This document shows, one piece after another, positions 15,011 to 24,056 of a DNA stretch of 63,134 bases. Numbering within the stretch: position 1 is the stretch's first letter; each line of letters begins with the position of its first letter. The notes below the pieces were generated by a model, which saw only the letters and a program-made list of their open reading frames with translations, made no database searches and was not told the origin of the DNA. The stretch comes from JAEDES01 sp045649455 (GTDB lineage: Bacteria > Bacillota_I > Bacilli_A > RF39 > UBA660), in contig JAZRPV010000045.1 in NCBI GenBank assembly GCA_045649455.1, positions 1 through 63,134 of the forward strand, given 5' to 3'. The translations under genes and the position numbers were made by a program.

Positions 15011-16066
15011 ATGTTTTATAGATATGAGATTAAAAATAATGGTAAAGAAGATATTTTATACTTATATTTAAATATGGCTTATGAGTTTTCCAGAGAATTA
15101 GTGCTTGATGTTAATCATGATGAGATTACTCGTAGAACTAAAAATTTTATTAAGAATAATAATATTAATTATAATGGGGATAAAGTCTATTTAGTTATAG
15201 ATGGAATAGTTGTTAAAACATTAGATATTAACAGTGTTCATGAGACTGAAGAAATTAATACTGACATAAGTTATAGTAATGATAAATTCCTTATTACTTT
15301 GAAGATTGCAGATGATAAATTTATTGAAGTTACCATGAGGGATTTTTTATTAGGATCATTATCTAATAATATGGTTTTAGATATGGAAGAAGAAACTATT
15401 AAGTCTTTAGCAATTTTATATAGAACTTATGCTTATAAAGAGATGGAAGATAAAGGATATATTGATATAAATGATGGCATTTGTATGTACAAGCCTATTT
15501 CTTATTATAAGATGATTTGGATTGATAATTTTAATCTAATTAAATCTAAATTAGATGAAGCAATTAATTATACTGATTGCATGTTTATTGTATATAAAGA
15601 TAAATATATTTTACCTTTTATTCATCTTTGTAATAATGGTTTTACTTATGGACATGATGATTATCCATACTTGAAAAGATCTAAAAGTTTATGGGATATA
15701 GGTTCTCCATATTATATGGATATTAAAGATTTTAATTATGAACAATTTAACAGTATTTTAAAATGTAATATTACTAATGCTGATACTATAGAGATACTTG
15801 AGACAGATTACAAGGGATTTGTAAGACGTATTAAGGTTAAAGATAAGATTTATACTGGAGAAGAGTTTAAGAAGGCTCTAGGGCTTAATTCTTTGAATAT
15901 AAGTATTATTATGAATAAACATTATATTAGAATTATAAGTCGTGGTTTTGGCAATTGTTTGGGACTTAGTATATATGGTGCGAATGAACTTGCAAAAAAT
16001 GATTTGAATTATATTAGTATATTATTTTATTACTTTAGTAATATTAAAATTAATAAGTATGTATAA
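15011..16066 (+). CDS. Degenerate SpoIID-like protein
   Basis: A 351-residue protein that retains the skeleton of SpoIID, the lytic transglycosylase of spore engulfment. DFLLGSLSNNM then SLAILYRTYAYKEM (about residues 110-145) correspond to the family's YLLGVVAxEMP and AQAVAARTYALK. TGEEFKKALGL (about 285) and GFGNCLGLSIYGANELAK (about 315) match the C-terminal core, usually GxGHGVGMSQYGA. The catalytic Glu of the EMP motif is Asn here, and the GHG His is Asn. No signal peptide or membrane anchor is present. I infer a non-catalytic or altered, possibly cytosolic, paralogue. The similarity is clear but distant. Confidence 0.68.
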   Translation: MFYRYEIKNNGKEDILYLYLNMAYEFSRELVLDVNHDEITRRTKNFIKNNNINYNGDKVYLVIDGIVVKTLDINSVHETEEINTDISYSNDKFLITLKIADDKFIEVTMRDFLLGSLSNNMVLDMEEETIKSLAILYRTYAYKEMEDKGYIDINDGICMYKPISYYKMIWIDNFNLIKSKLDEAINYTDCMFIVYKDKYILPFIHLCNNGFTYGHDDYPYLKRSKSLWDIGSPYYMDIKDFNYEQFNSILKCNITNADTIEILETDYKGFVRRIKVKDKIYTGEEFKKALGLNSLNISIIMNKHYIRIISRGFGNCLGLSIYGANELAKNDLNYISILFYYFSNIKINKYV

Positions 16067-16068
16067 AA

Positions 16069-16095
16069 AAAGAACTTCAATTATGAAGTTCTTTT
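16069..16095. terminator. Bidirectional terminator between the SpoIID-like gene and the T7SS operon
   Basis: AAAGAACTTCA and TGAAGTTCTTT with loop ATTA; the loop contains the stop codon of the last T7SS operon gene. A and T runs flank both sides. Confidence 0.85.
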
Positions 16096-16308
16096 ATTTG
16101 CTTCTGCTAATTTAGCTAAGGCTTTATCAGCATCTTGGTATAACTCTACTGTAGTTTCTAAATATTTGATATATCTATCTACTACTCCGACAAAATTTTG
16201 TAAATCATATGATTCTTTATTTTCTATTAGAGCGGTAACAGTTGCGTTACTTGCTTTTAATTGTTCAATACATTCTATAACTTGCTCATATGTTAGTTTT
16301 CCTATCAT
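16081..16308 (-). CDS. 75-aa helical protein, possible type VII secretion substrate
   Basis: A 75-residue protein, last gene of the EssC operon. The start is ATG at 16308, one base after the stop of the preceding gene; a longer in-frame reading from 16434 overlaps that gene and is rejected. It is predicted mostly helical (KLTYEQVIECIEQLKASNATV, then NFVGVVDRYIKYLETTVELY). Near its C-terminus is YQDAD, matching the YxxxD/E secretion signal of WXG100-type proteins. The usual central WxG is absent (no Trp at all). Position and the signal suggest a small WXG100-like substrate; this is inference. Confidence 0.6.
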   Translation of the reverse strand: MIGKLTYEQVIECIEQLKASNATVTALIENKESYDLQNFVGVVDRYIKYLETTVELYQDADKALAKLAEANKRTS

Positions 16309-16309
16309 C

Positions 16310-16534
16310 TTATGCACCTTCCTTTGGTGGTTCAGTTGTAGGTGTTTCTGCTGGTGCTTCTGCAGGTTTAGAAGGTTCTCCAAATAATTTAGCACCATCA
16401 ACAACAGCTGATTTTGTTTCTTCGATGCTTTCAATTAAATTTAGATTGTCGTTATCATGATAATTGGCTTTTAATTTACCTGCAACTTCAAATATTTTAT
16501 TTACTGCAGTTACATATTTATTATAATCTGACAT
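16310..16534 (-). CDS. 74-aa small protein with Pro/Ala-rich tail in the EssC operon
   Basis: A 74-residue protein I do not recognise. The first 50 residues are probably two short helices (YNKYVTAVNKIFEVAGKLK and LNLIESIEETKSAVVDGA); the last 22 are rich in Pro, Ala, Glu and Thr. It has a clear AGGAGGT ribosome-binding site and lies 9 bases after yukD, with the 75-aa gene one base after it, so it is firmly inside the T7SS operon. Its size and two-helix start recall WXG100 proteins, but neither WxG nor a YxxxD/E end is present. It could be a substrate or a chaperone-like partner. Confidence 0.6.
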   Translation of the reverse strand: MSDYNKYVTAVNKIFEVAGKLKANYHDNDNLNLIESIEETKSAVVDGAKLFGEPSKPAEAPAETPTTEPPKEGA

Positions 16535-16543
16535 TGCTACCTC

Positions 16544-16801
16544 CTATATTAGAATGATTCTTGAACCATTTTTTAAATCTGTTTCTCTAACTTTTTTATT
16601 GATATCATATACTTGACCAGTTTCTTTACTGAAGAAATTAGTATCTTGTCTTGGTGTGTATGCTCCTTCTGTTATTTCAACTAGAGCTTCTTCAATTAAT
16701 TTTTTTACAGTACCGATTGTCTTGTTAATAGGAATATAAAGGTCATATGTTTTTTCAATTAATGGTATATCTAATTCTACTAATATCTTATTATTTTCCA
16801 T
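16544..16801 (-). CDS. yukD: YukD/EsaB ubiquitin-like type VII secretion protein
   Basis: An 85-residue protein with a ubiquitin-like beta-grasp pattern (KILVELDIPLIEKTYDLYIP, then TVGTVKKL-like helix start, then GSRIILI end). It lies 8 bases downstream of essC and has a good AGGAGG site. YukD/EsaB accompanies EssC in Firmicutes type VII secretion systems and is needed for secretion or its control. The diglycine tail of ubiquitin is absent, as in this family. The call depends on size, fold pattern and operon position together. Confidence 0.78.
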   Translation of the reverse strand: MENNKILVELDIPLIEKTYDLYIPINKTIGTVKKLIEEALVEITEGAYTPRQDTNFFSKETGQVYDINKKVRETDLKNGSRIILI

Positions 16802-16809
16802 ATTTCCTC

Positions 16810-19800
16810 CTATTCATCTGATGCTAATTTAACAAGTACTGCTTTTCCTTTTTTAATAACATAACCCATAGTCTCATCAATTTCAACACGAAGTAATCTA
16901 GCGTTTGTTGTAACTTTAAGAGTAAATTGATTACTAATTCCGTTACCAATCCAAATACCTTCAGATAATTGTGCATTAGCTTTAAACCAAGCTTCATAGT
17001 TAAGAGCTTTAATGCTGTCTACTACATCAACTAAAATTACTTTTATTGTTCCTAAACTTGCTACTTTTCCTAGCATTTCTGTAAGTTTAGTTTTTTGGTC
17101 TGCATCAATTTTATTTAATAATGCACCTGGACCTGTAATAATTACATTTATAAGATCTGAAGTATTATTTGCAACTTTTTCGTCATACATTGCTAATAAT
17201 TTATTTAAAGCATCTTGGCATTTATCAGCGCCATATACAATTGATGGATGTGTTGGATATTCTTCAAATACCATTCCAGCATCTAAAATGAAACATTTTG
17301 TATTTGCAATGCATAAGAATGATTTTGAAATTGAATGAATAAATTTTGGATTTGCTGTAATATCGTCTCCTGTAATAACATACATAGGTTGTTGTGAGAA
17401 ATCGACTGTAGATACCGCAAGTGTTTCTTTCTCGATACCAACTGGAATTGTTTTAATATTACCATATTTTCCTTCGATATATTCTGAAGTAACAACATCT
17501 GGTAAGATTGGAATCTTTTTAGCTTTATTCGGACAAATTCCTTGTAGTTTTTTACAAATAATTTTTATGTAGTCACTGATCTTTTCTTCTTTATATGAAT
17601 ATGCAGTTTGGAATTCATATACCTCTTCTCTTTCAATTAATCCACGACCATATATCTTAGATGGTTCCATTCTTCTTGCACCAGGTAAAATATTACTGTA
17701 GTCACTTGGATCATTGAATTGTAAACATACATTTTGTCTAAAGTTTTGTCTTGTTCTGTATCTTATTGTATTATATCCATTTGTTGTTAATACAAAGATT
17801 ACACCATATTTTAAACAATCTCTTGTCATTTGGTTAATTATATCTTCATAGTCTGGATATGTTTCTAAGAATGTTTCGGCATTGTTAATTACTACAACAA
17901 TTTGAGGAATTTGTTTTCCTCCATGAGAAATATAAAATTCATATGATCCATTGTAGTCAACGAATAAATTTTTTCTTTCTTCAATTATAGATATTAACAT
18001 TTTAAATAATGTTTCTAATTTATCTTTATCTGTTGAAAGTAATATATCTCCAACATGTGGTGCTTGGTTAAATACTCTTAATGTTTCAGCTCCAAAGTCT
18101 ATTAGATAAAAGTTTACTTCATCAGATGTATGATTTGTAATTATAGAGTAAATCATACTTGTTAGAAGCATTTCTTTACCACTACCACCAATACCATAAA
18201 TGATTGCATTTCCTTCTTTTGATAATGGTAATGTAAAGATACCTTGTCTTTGGTTATTAGGGTCATCATATTCTCCAATAACTGGATTTAAGACATTCTT
18301 TTGACTTTCATAATTATATTTTGCAGCTACTGCATCTGTATAAATAACATCTGGGATTTTTTCTAGCCATAATTGTTCTATTTCTATGTTTGCTTCTTTA
18401 GCTTCATTTACTATGTATTGAATAATACTTGTAATTTCTTCACCTTTTGATTCAGTTGCTACTGCATCATTATCTGTATCCATTACTTTCAATACGTTAC
18501 CAACATTATCAATAATTGATACCGATTGGTCTACTTTTTTCTTTCTTTTTTCTGTTGGATAGTATTGAGCTCCTCCCCAAGCAGCTTGTCCCATTGCAAA
18601 TAGTTCATTATAACCTACTTGTAAATAGAAGCGTCCTGCTTGTTTAATTGAAGCAGCATCTGGACATTTAATCATATCCATACTATCTGATTTATCTTGT
18701 ACTTTTAAACATACACGGAATTTTGAGTTGGACCAAATTTGATCATCAACTACTCCGGATGGTTTTTGTGTTGCAAGAATTAAGTGAACTCCTAAGGAAC
18801 GACCAATACGTGCTGTTGAAATTAATTGTTCCATGAATTCAGGTCTTTGTGCCTTTAACTCGGCGAACTCATCACTTATGATAAATAAGTGAGAAATTGG
18901 TTTTTTTACTTTACCTTTTCTAAATAAACCTTGATATTTATAAATATCGATTGAACTTTCATTTAATGCATCTCTCGCTTCATTAAACATTCTTTGACGT
19001 TTACGAAGTTCAGATTGAATAGATGCTAACGAACGATTCATTTCATTTGTATCTAAGTTTGTTATTGTTCCTGCTAAGTGAGGTAGTTTCATACCTGTTT
19101 CCTTATTTTGGAATACTCCGGCTAAACCTCCTCCTTTATAGTCGATTAATACGAATGATGCTTCGTATGGATGATAGTTTATAGCCATTGAAACAATATA
19201 TGATACGATAAATTCTGATTTACCAGATCCAGTCATACCTGCAACAAGTCCGTGTGGTCCATGGAATTTTTCATGTAAATCCAATTTAAATAATTCTCTT
19301 GAATTATCTAATCCAACAGGAGCTTGTAATGTTTTAGTAGGATCGTTGTTTTTCCATCTACTCATGATGTTTAATTGTTCTACCATACCAACATTATACA
19401 TTTCTAGGAATGTTACTGATTTTGGTAAACTTTGCTCTTGTTTTGCAATATCAATTGGTATATTAGCAAGTTGTTTAGCACATTCATACATATTTAGTGT
19501 TGGGTCATAATCTGCAACGAATTCTTTTTGTTTATTTGAAACCAATTCATTTTCGAATATTCCCGATTTTTTATCTCCTAAACTTATGAATGCTTTACAT
19601 TCATTCGGAATGTTTATTAAACGTGGACTAATTACAATTAAACTGAAACCTATGTTTAATTTAGATTCTGCAACGTCTTTGATTAATTCAATATCACGAT
19701 ATTCTTTATAGTCATCTGTAATTATTACATAGTATGGTTTTCTTTGTTTATAATCTATTGTACTTAGAGATTTTTCTCCATTACTATTTTCAGTATATTT

Positions 19801-21396
19801 TCTTGCTTGTAATTCTTTTTCAAGAACTAATGAAACTTCTTTAGCTTCATCTTTATTACTTGCATAATATCTCATCATATGGTCATTAGTCCAACAATGT
19901 GGTGCGATTTTTATATATTCCCAATTTGCTGAATTTTTTTCTGTTGTAAAAACAACAATTTTTAAATCTTCGTAACTATGGTATGTTAACATTTGTAATA
20001 TTAATCCATCAAGGAATTGTTGTTTTGTTGCAGTTGTACCAATAATTGCTGAAATATGTTTTTCGGCAAAAGATAATGACACTGGTACATTTTCTAAGAT
20101 TCTTGTATCATTTTTAATTTTATATACTTCTTTTAATAATTCATCACAATCTAATGAGAAACTTTCTGTAGGACAGTTAATAGTTCCTTTTAATTCAGTT
20201 GAACCAATACCTAGTCTTAAATCCAAGAAATCTTCTTGATCAATTTCTCTTTCCCATAGGTTTCTTTTTTTACTTGATATTATTTCTCTAGTTGCTGATA
20301 TTGGTAAATAATTATCAATTAAAATTTGTGTTTGAATTTTCATTTCAGCAAGTATCTTTTCGTGTTTTTCTTTTATATATTTACGATATTTTTTGGTTCT
20401 TTCTTTATCTTCTTTTTTAGCTTTTCTTTTTTGATAACGTTTATTTAATGTAGGCCAAATAAACATTGTACCCAACATTGCTCCTGCTGAAATTACTTGA
20501 CCACTTACATCTGAGAAGTCTTGTGTACCATTAATAACATTCATTAAAGCTGTGAATCCTGCTGACATAGATGAGAATCCCATTGTAATCATTGGTCCTA
20601 AAGAGTAAATTGCAGGTGTTTCATCTTCTTTATAAGCTGAGCCTGGCGGCGGATCAATTGTTATATTAACTGGTTCTATTCTTGTTTTAAATCTTGGCGC
20701 TCTAAAGAAATAATCTTCTTCTTTATAAAATTCAATTCCTTCTTCATCAGGGTTATCAAATTCATGTTGTATTTGTACTATTGGTCTTTCAACATCAAAT
20801 TTAGTATTATCAATTCTTACAAAATTTCCAATGTTATTAATTACTATAGATTGCTCCATAACAATTATTTTTAATCCCATTATAAAGACAATATCACCAT
20901 ATTCTAATACTTGTGATGTGATAGCTTTATTATTAACATATGTTCCATATTTACTATTTAAATCTTGTACTGTCCAAGATCCACCGTTATAAATTAATCT
21001 TGCTTGTTCTTTAGATACTAAAGGATATTCATAGCAGATTGTTGATTTAGAATCATTACCTATTAGAATTTCCCCTGGAGTTTTCATTCGTAATTTTACT
21101 GTATTTGGTTCTATTATTGGAGAACAATATAAAATTACATATTCATTATCTGTATTTATTTTTAAGAAATATAAACTATATTCACGTAGAATAGCAGAAG
21201 ATATTTCTTGATCACCGTTCATAATCTTTGTTTCAAAGTCACTCTTAATCTTCCATTGACCATTTTCTTCTTCAACGTTGATTAAGTTTCTTTCGTTACC
21301 TAAATAATCATTATCTTTGATCCAATAATTTCCAGCTATTTCTGTTGGTAATGTGAAATTATAAATTTTGCTTTTTTTGATTAATCGTACAATCAC
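16810..21396 (-). CDS. essC: EssC/YukB type VII secretion FtsK/SpoIIIE ATPase
   Basis: A 1528-residue motor of type VII secretion. In order: N-terminal FHA-type domains (the second near residues 105-175, with QDLNSKYGTYVNNK), a membrane pair near 265-315, and FtsK/SpoIIIE ATPase domains. The first has an intact Walker A (GMTGSGKS near 720). The second has GIGGSGKE near 1070, where Ser/Thr after Lys is Glu. The third (near 1335) lacks a recognisable Walker A. The start is GTG at 21396 after GGGGTGA. It leads an operon with yukD and two small genes and has a 17-base-spaced promoter. EsaA, EssA and EssB were not found in the window. Confidence 0.93.
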   Translation of the reverse strand: MIVRLIKKSKIYNFTLPTEIAGNYWIKDNDYLGNERNLINVEEENGQWKIKSDFETKIMNGDQEISSAILREYSLYFLKINTDNEYVILYCSPIIEPNTVKLRMKTPGEILIGNDSKSTICYEYPLVSKEQARLIYNGGSWTVQDLNSKYGTYVNNKAITSQVLEYGDIVFIMGLKIIVMEQSIVINNIGNFVRIDNTKFDVERPIVQIQHEFDNPDEEGIEFYKEEDYFFRAPRFKTRIEPVNITIDPPPGSAYKEDETPAIYSLGPMITMGFSSMSAGFTALMNVINGTQDFSDVSGQVISAGAMLGTMFIWPTLNKRYQKRKAKKEDKERTKKYRKYIKEKHEKILAEMKIQTQILIDNYLPISATREIISSKKRNLWEREIDQEDFLDLRLGIGSTELKGTINCPTESFSLDCDELLKEVYKIKNDTRILENVPVSLSFAEKHISAIIGTTATKQQFLDGLILQMLTYHSYEDLKIVVFTTEKNSANWEYIKIAPHCWTNDHMMRYYASNKDEAKEVSLVLEKELQARKYTENSNGEKSLSTIDYKQRKPYYVIITDDYKEYRDIELIKDVAESKLNIGFSLIVISPRLINIPNECKAFISLGDKKSGIFENELVSNKQKEFVADYDPTLNMYECAKQLANIPIDIAKQEQSLPKSVTFLEMYNVGMVEQLNIMSRWKNNDPTKTLQAPVGLDNSRELFKLDLHEKFHGPHGLVAGMTGSGKSEFIVSYIVSMAINYHPYEASFVLIDYKGGGLAGVFQNKETGMKLPHLAGTITNLDTNEMNRSLASIQSELRKRQRMFNEARDALNESSIDIYKYQGLFRKGKVKKPISHLFIISDEFAELKAQRPEFMEQLISTARIGRSLGVHLILATQKPSGVVDDQIWSNSKFRVCLKVQDKSDSMDMIKCPDAASIKQAGRFYLQVGYNELFAMGQAAWGGAQYYPTEKRKKKVDQSVSIIDNVGNVLKVMDTDNDAVATESKGEEITSIIQYIVNEAKEANIEIEQLWLEKIPDVIYTDAVAAKYNYESQKNVLNPVIGEYDDPNNQRQGIFTLPLSKEGNAIIYGIGGSGKEMLLTSMIYSIITNHTSDEVNFYLIDFGAETLRVFNQAPHVGDILLSTDKDKLETLFKMLISIIEERKNLFVDYNGSYEFYISHGGKQIPQIVVVINNAETFLETYPDYEDIINQMTRDCLKYGVIFVLTTNGYNTIRYRTRQNFRQNVCLQFNDPSDYSNILPGARRMEPSKIYGRGLIEREEVYEFQTAYSYKEEKISDYIKIICKKLQGICPNKAKKIPILPDVVTSEYIEGKYGNIKTIPVGIEKETLAVSTVDFSQQPMYVITGDDITANPKFIHSISKSFLCIANTKCFILDAGMVFEEYPTHPSIVYGADKCQDALNKLLAMYDEKVANNTSDLINVIITGPGALLNKIDADQKTKLTEMLGKVASLGTIKVILVDVVDSIKALNYEAWFKANAQLSEGIWIGNGISNQFTLKVTTNARLLRVEIDETMGYVIKKGKAVLVKLASDE

Positions 21397-21434
21397 TAGA
21401 AATCACCCCAGATACTATTCCTATTCTATACTAA

Positions 21435-21463
21435 ATTATATCTTTTTTTTTAAGTTTTTACAA
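21435..21463 (-). promoter_or_regulatory. Promoter of the EssC operon
   Basis: Minus-strand TTGTAA (21458-21463), 17-base spacer, TATAAT (21435-21440). Confidence 0.65.
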
Positions 21464-21518
21464 TAGTTATTTGCTTTTTACGTTAAGAATAAAATAACAC
21501 TTTTATTTTTGATACATA

Positions 21519-22319
21519 TTGTATATTGGTGATATTATGTTTAATTATTTTTGTAGTTTATCTCCTATAATTCAGGCCTTTTTAGGAGGTTGCTTTACTT
21601 GGTTTATTACATCTTTAGGTGCTGCTATTGTCTTTTTTGTTAGAAATGAAAATGAAAAATTAATGAAGTGTTTAAGTGGTTTTGCCGGAGGAATTATGCT
21701 TTCAGCTGCCTTTTGGTCTTTATTAAAACCAGCTGTTGAAATCAGCAATGATGTTGGTCTTTGTAGTTGGTTAATAATTTCTTTAGGATTTTTATTTGGT
21801 ATTATGTTATTAGTAGTTTTTGACTTAGTATGTAAAAGAATTTATTCAAATAAAAAAAATAGTTATAAAAGAAGTTGGTTAGTCATTCTATCAATTACAC
21901 TTCATAATATTCCAGAAGGTTTAATTGTTGGTGTGGCTTTTGGTACTGCTGTTAATGGACTAGGAAATTATGGTATTATTGAGGCTCTACTTTTAACTTT
22001 AAGTATTGCTATTCAAAATTTTCCGGAAGGATGTTCAATTAGTTTACCTCTAAAACGCGATGGTTACTCTCATAAGAAAGCTTTTTTAGTTGGTCAATCA
22101 AGTGCTTTAGTTGAACCAATCTCTGCTGTTTTAGGCGCTTTATTAGTTATGAAAATACAATTAATTTTACCATTTTTATTAGCTTTTGCAGCCGGTGCAA
22201 TGATATTTGTTGTTATAAGCGAACTAATTCCAGATATGCATGATAATGGTTATTTAACTAAAATTATTTTTTTAGTTGGGTTTGTCATAATGATGATATT
22301 AGATATTGGTATAAAATAA
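21519..22319 (+). CDS. ZIP-family metal transporter
   Basis: A 266-residue membrane protein with about eight hydrophobic segments, matching the ZupT-like ZIP family. Metal-site motifs are visible in the fourth and fifth segments: LHNIPEGLIVGVAFG near residue 127 and AIQNFPEGCSISLPL near 167; in the second the usual His is Gln or Asn. It should carry zinc, iron or manganese into the cytosol. The ATG at 21537 would be an alternative start closer to the GGTGAT site and would drop six residues (MYIGDI); the start given is a TTG-like alternative start of the longer frame, so the true start is probably 21537. Confidence 0.85.
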   Translation: MYIGDIMFNYFCSLSPIIQAFLGGCFTWFITSLGAAIVFFVRNENEKLMKCLSGFAGGIMLSAAFWSLLKPAVEISNDVGLCSWLIISLGFLFGIMLLVVFDLVCKRIYSNKKNSYKRSWLVILSITLHNIPEGLIVGVAFGTAVNGLGNYGIIEALLLTLSIAIQNFPEGCSISLPLKRDGYSHKKAFLVGQSSALVEPISAVLGALLVMKIQLILPFLLAFAAGAMIFVVISELIPDMHDNGYLTKIIFLVGFVIMMILDIGIK

Positions 22320-22340
22320 AAATCCGATTACTCGGATTTA
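22316..22340 (-). terminator. Terminator between ZIP and MBL genes
   Basis: AAATCCGA and TCGGATTT with loop TTAC. The T run is better on the minus strand, so it mainly ends the MBL transcript. Confidence 0.75.
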
Positions 22341-23048
22341 TATTATAATTTCTTCTCCATCTTCTGGAACAATTATATTTTTTATATTTAATTCTTTTAA
22401 TTTTTCTCTAGTTGGTAGTTCCATATGACTTACAACATAAGTACAATCCGGATAAGTTTCTGCTAGATATTTTAAATTATCAATTCCCATATGCTTTTCA
22501 GTTCCTCCAGGAAACATACAATCGCAGAATAGGTAATCACATATAGATGCCATGTCTTCTACAGATTCACATAATTTAGTATCTCCAGTAAATCCGATAT
22601 TTTTATCTTTTTCTTTAAAAATATAGCCGTATGCAGTCATTCTTCCATGCTCTACTTCTACTCTTTTTACTGAGTAGTTTTTTAATTTAAATTCTTCTTT
22701 ATTATTATATTTTATATTTAATGTCTTTAATATTTCTTTTGTAGAATTTGGAAATGCTAATTTTAGTAGATTATTTATTTTCTTTTTTCCTTCTTTTCCA
22801 CAATAAATGTTAACGTCTAATAATTTATATTTTGATTTCAACAAATAATAAAACGGTATGTCAAAATAATGATCACCATGAAAGTGAGTTAGTACTATAT
22901 CTTCGATGGTATTTGGATTTATATTTAATCTAAACAAATTTTTACATGTTCCATTAGGAAAATCAATCATTGTTTTTTTATCTATTAAGTATGAAGCACT
23001 GTTATATTCATTCCACATGCTACCACTACCAATTACTTTTACTTTCAT
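22338..23048 (-). CDS. MBL-fold metallo-hydrolase (RNase Z-like)
   Basis: A 236-residue metallo-beta-lactamase-fold enzyme. The metal motif THFHGDHYFDIP (HxHxDH) lies near residue 54, with further ligand positions in VEHGRM near 134, TGDTKL near 155 and SHMELP near 208. The arrangement resembles RNase Z and its relatives, but it is shorter than the 300-residue tRNase Z and lacks an obvious exosite arm, so the substrate is open. It is followed in the same direction from a GNAT gene 13 bases upstream, suggesting a three-gene unit (24057, 23062, 22338). Confidence 0.8.
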   Translation of the reverse strand: MKVKVIGSGSMWNEYNSASYLIDKKTMIDFPNGTCKNLFRLNINPNTIEDIVLTHFHGDHYFDIPFYYLLKSKYKLLDVNIYCGKEGKKKINNLLKLAFPNSTKEILKTLNIKYNNKEEFKLKNYSVKRVEVEHGRMTAYGYIFKEKDKNIGFTGDTKLCESVEDMASICDYLFCDCMFPGGTEKHMGIDNLKYLAETYPDCTYVVSHMELPTREKLKELNIKNIIVPEDGEEIII

Positions 23049-23061
23049 AATATACCTCTTT

Positions 23062-24045
23062 CTATTTTATTGCAGACTTTGTTTGTTCTTTGGGTTTATA
23101 CATTTGATAATGAAACTCTGTTTCTCCATTTGGTACAAATCCCAGTTTTTGATAAAGTTTTCCAACTGGATTTTGTTTAAAATATTGAATATGCAAGTCT
23201 TGATGACTATGTAGTTTCATAATATCTTTTAGTACTTGGGTACCAATTCCTCTTCCTTGGTATTCTGGAATAATACAAATATTGCCAATTTCATAGTTTT
23301 CTTCATCTATTGTTCTGCCATTGTAAAAACCTATATCTACTCCATCCAATTGAATAATCCAAGTGTTATTACTAACTTGATTTATAAAGTTTTCAAAATA
23401 GTTTCTTTGGTCTTCTTCTACCCATTTTCCCCAATTTGCTTCAACATATCCTTTATATGCATGTTTTTTTAGCTGATAAATAAATTCTTTATAATCATGA
23501 TATTCATTATCAATATATGGTCTCATATTATATTGACTTGGTTTTTCATTTGTGTTTGATTTAGGAAATCTTTCCATTCTATATATTCCCTCATTGTCTA
23601 CTATATTTCCTAATACATCGTCTGTTCTTTTAAAATTCCATCCCATATGTTTATAGAATTCAACTGCTGTGATACTTGCAGGAATTTCTACTCTATCAGC
23701 TTTTTGATAATATTCATCTGCTTCTAAAGTTTCAATTATTTTTCTTCCTAATCCTTTACCTTTATATGATGGATCAATAAATATTGTAAAGAATGAACTT
23801 TCAGTTAAACTATCCCAATATGGACCAATCATTCCAACTCCAACAATTTTTTCATCATCTGTTAAAACATAAACATGACACCATTGTGATCTTCTATTTA
23901 TCAATTCTTCATTGTGACTTTCTAATAAATGTTCAATTGCTTCTTTAGAATAATCTTTGATATTTTCTGCTAAAACATCTTTACGTACAACTTCGCATAT
24001 TTCTGGAGCATCCCCTACTTGATATCTTCTAACTTTTATTTCCAT
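23062..24045 (-). CDS. Tandem two-domain GNAT acetyltransferase
   Basis: A 327-residue protein built of two GNAT N-acetyltransferase domains. The N-terminal one (about 1-155) has the acetyl-CoA loop in YKGKGLGRKIIETLE near residue 93. The C-terminal one (about 175-315) has YQGRGIGTQVLKDIM near 262. Both keep the Q/R-x-x-G-x-G/A pattern, so both may bind acetyl-CoA. The substrate cannot be predicted. It lies between another GNAT gene (11 bases upstream) and the MBL gene (13 bases downstream), with tight spacing that suggests co-transcription. Confidence 0.82.
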   Translation of the reverse strand: MEIKVRRYQVGDAPEICEVVRKDVLAENIKDYSKEAIEHLLESHNEELINRRSQWCHVYVLTDDEKIVGVGMIGPYWDSLTESSFFTIFIDPSYKGKGLGRKIIETLEADEYYQKADRVEIPASITAVEFYKHMGWNFKRTDDVLGNIVDNEGIYRMERFPKSNTNEKPSQYNMRPYIDNEYHDYKEFIYQLKKHAYKGYVEANWGKWVEEDQRNYFENFINQVSNNTWIIQLDGVDIGFYNGRTIDEENYEIGNICIIPEYQGRGIGTQVLKDIMKLHSHQDLHIQYFKQNPVGKLYQKLGFVPNGETEFHYQMYKPKEQTKSAIK

Positions 24046-24056
24046 TTTTTCACTTC

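Noticed and set aside
16081..16434. A 117-residue reading of the last T7SS gene.
   Set aside because: Its first 42 residues overlap the preceding gene in another frame, have odd composition (poly-Gln/His/Lys), and lack a ribosome-binding site. The ATG at 16308, one base after the previous stop, is the better start.
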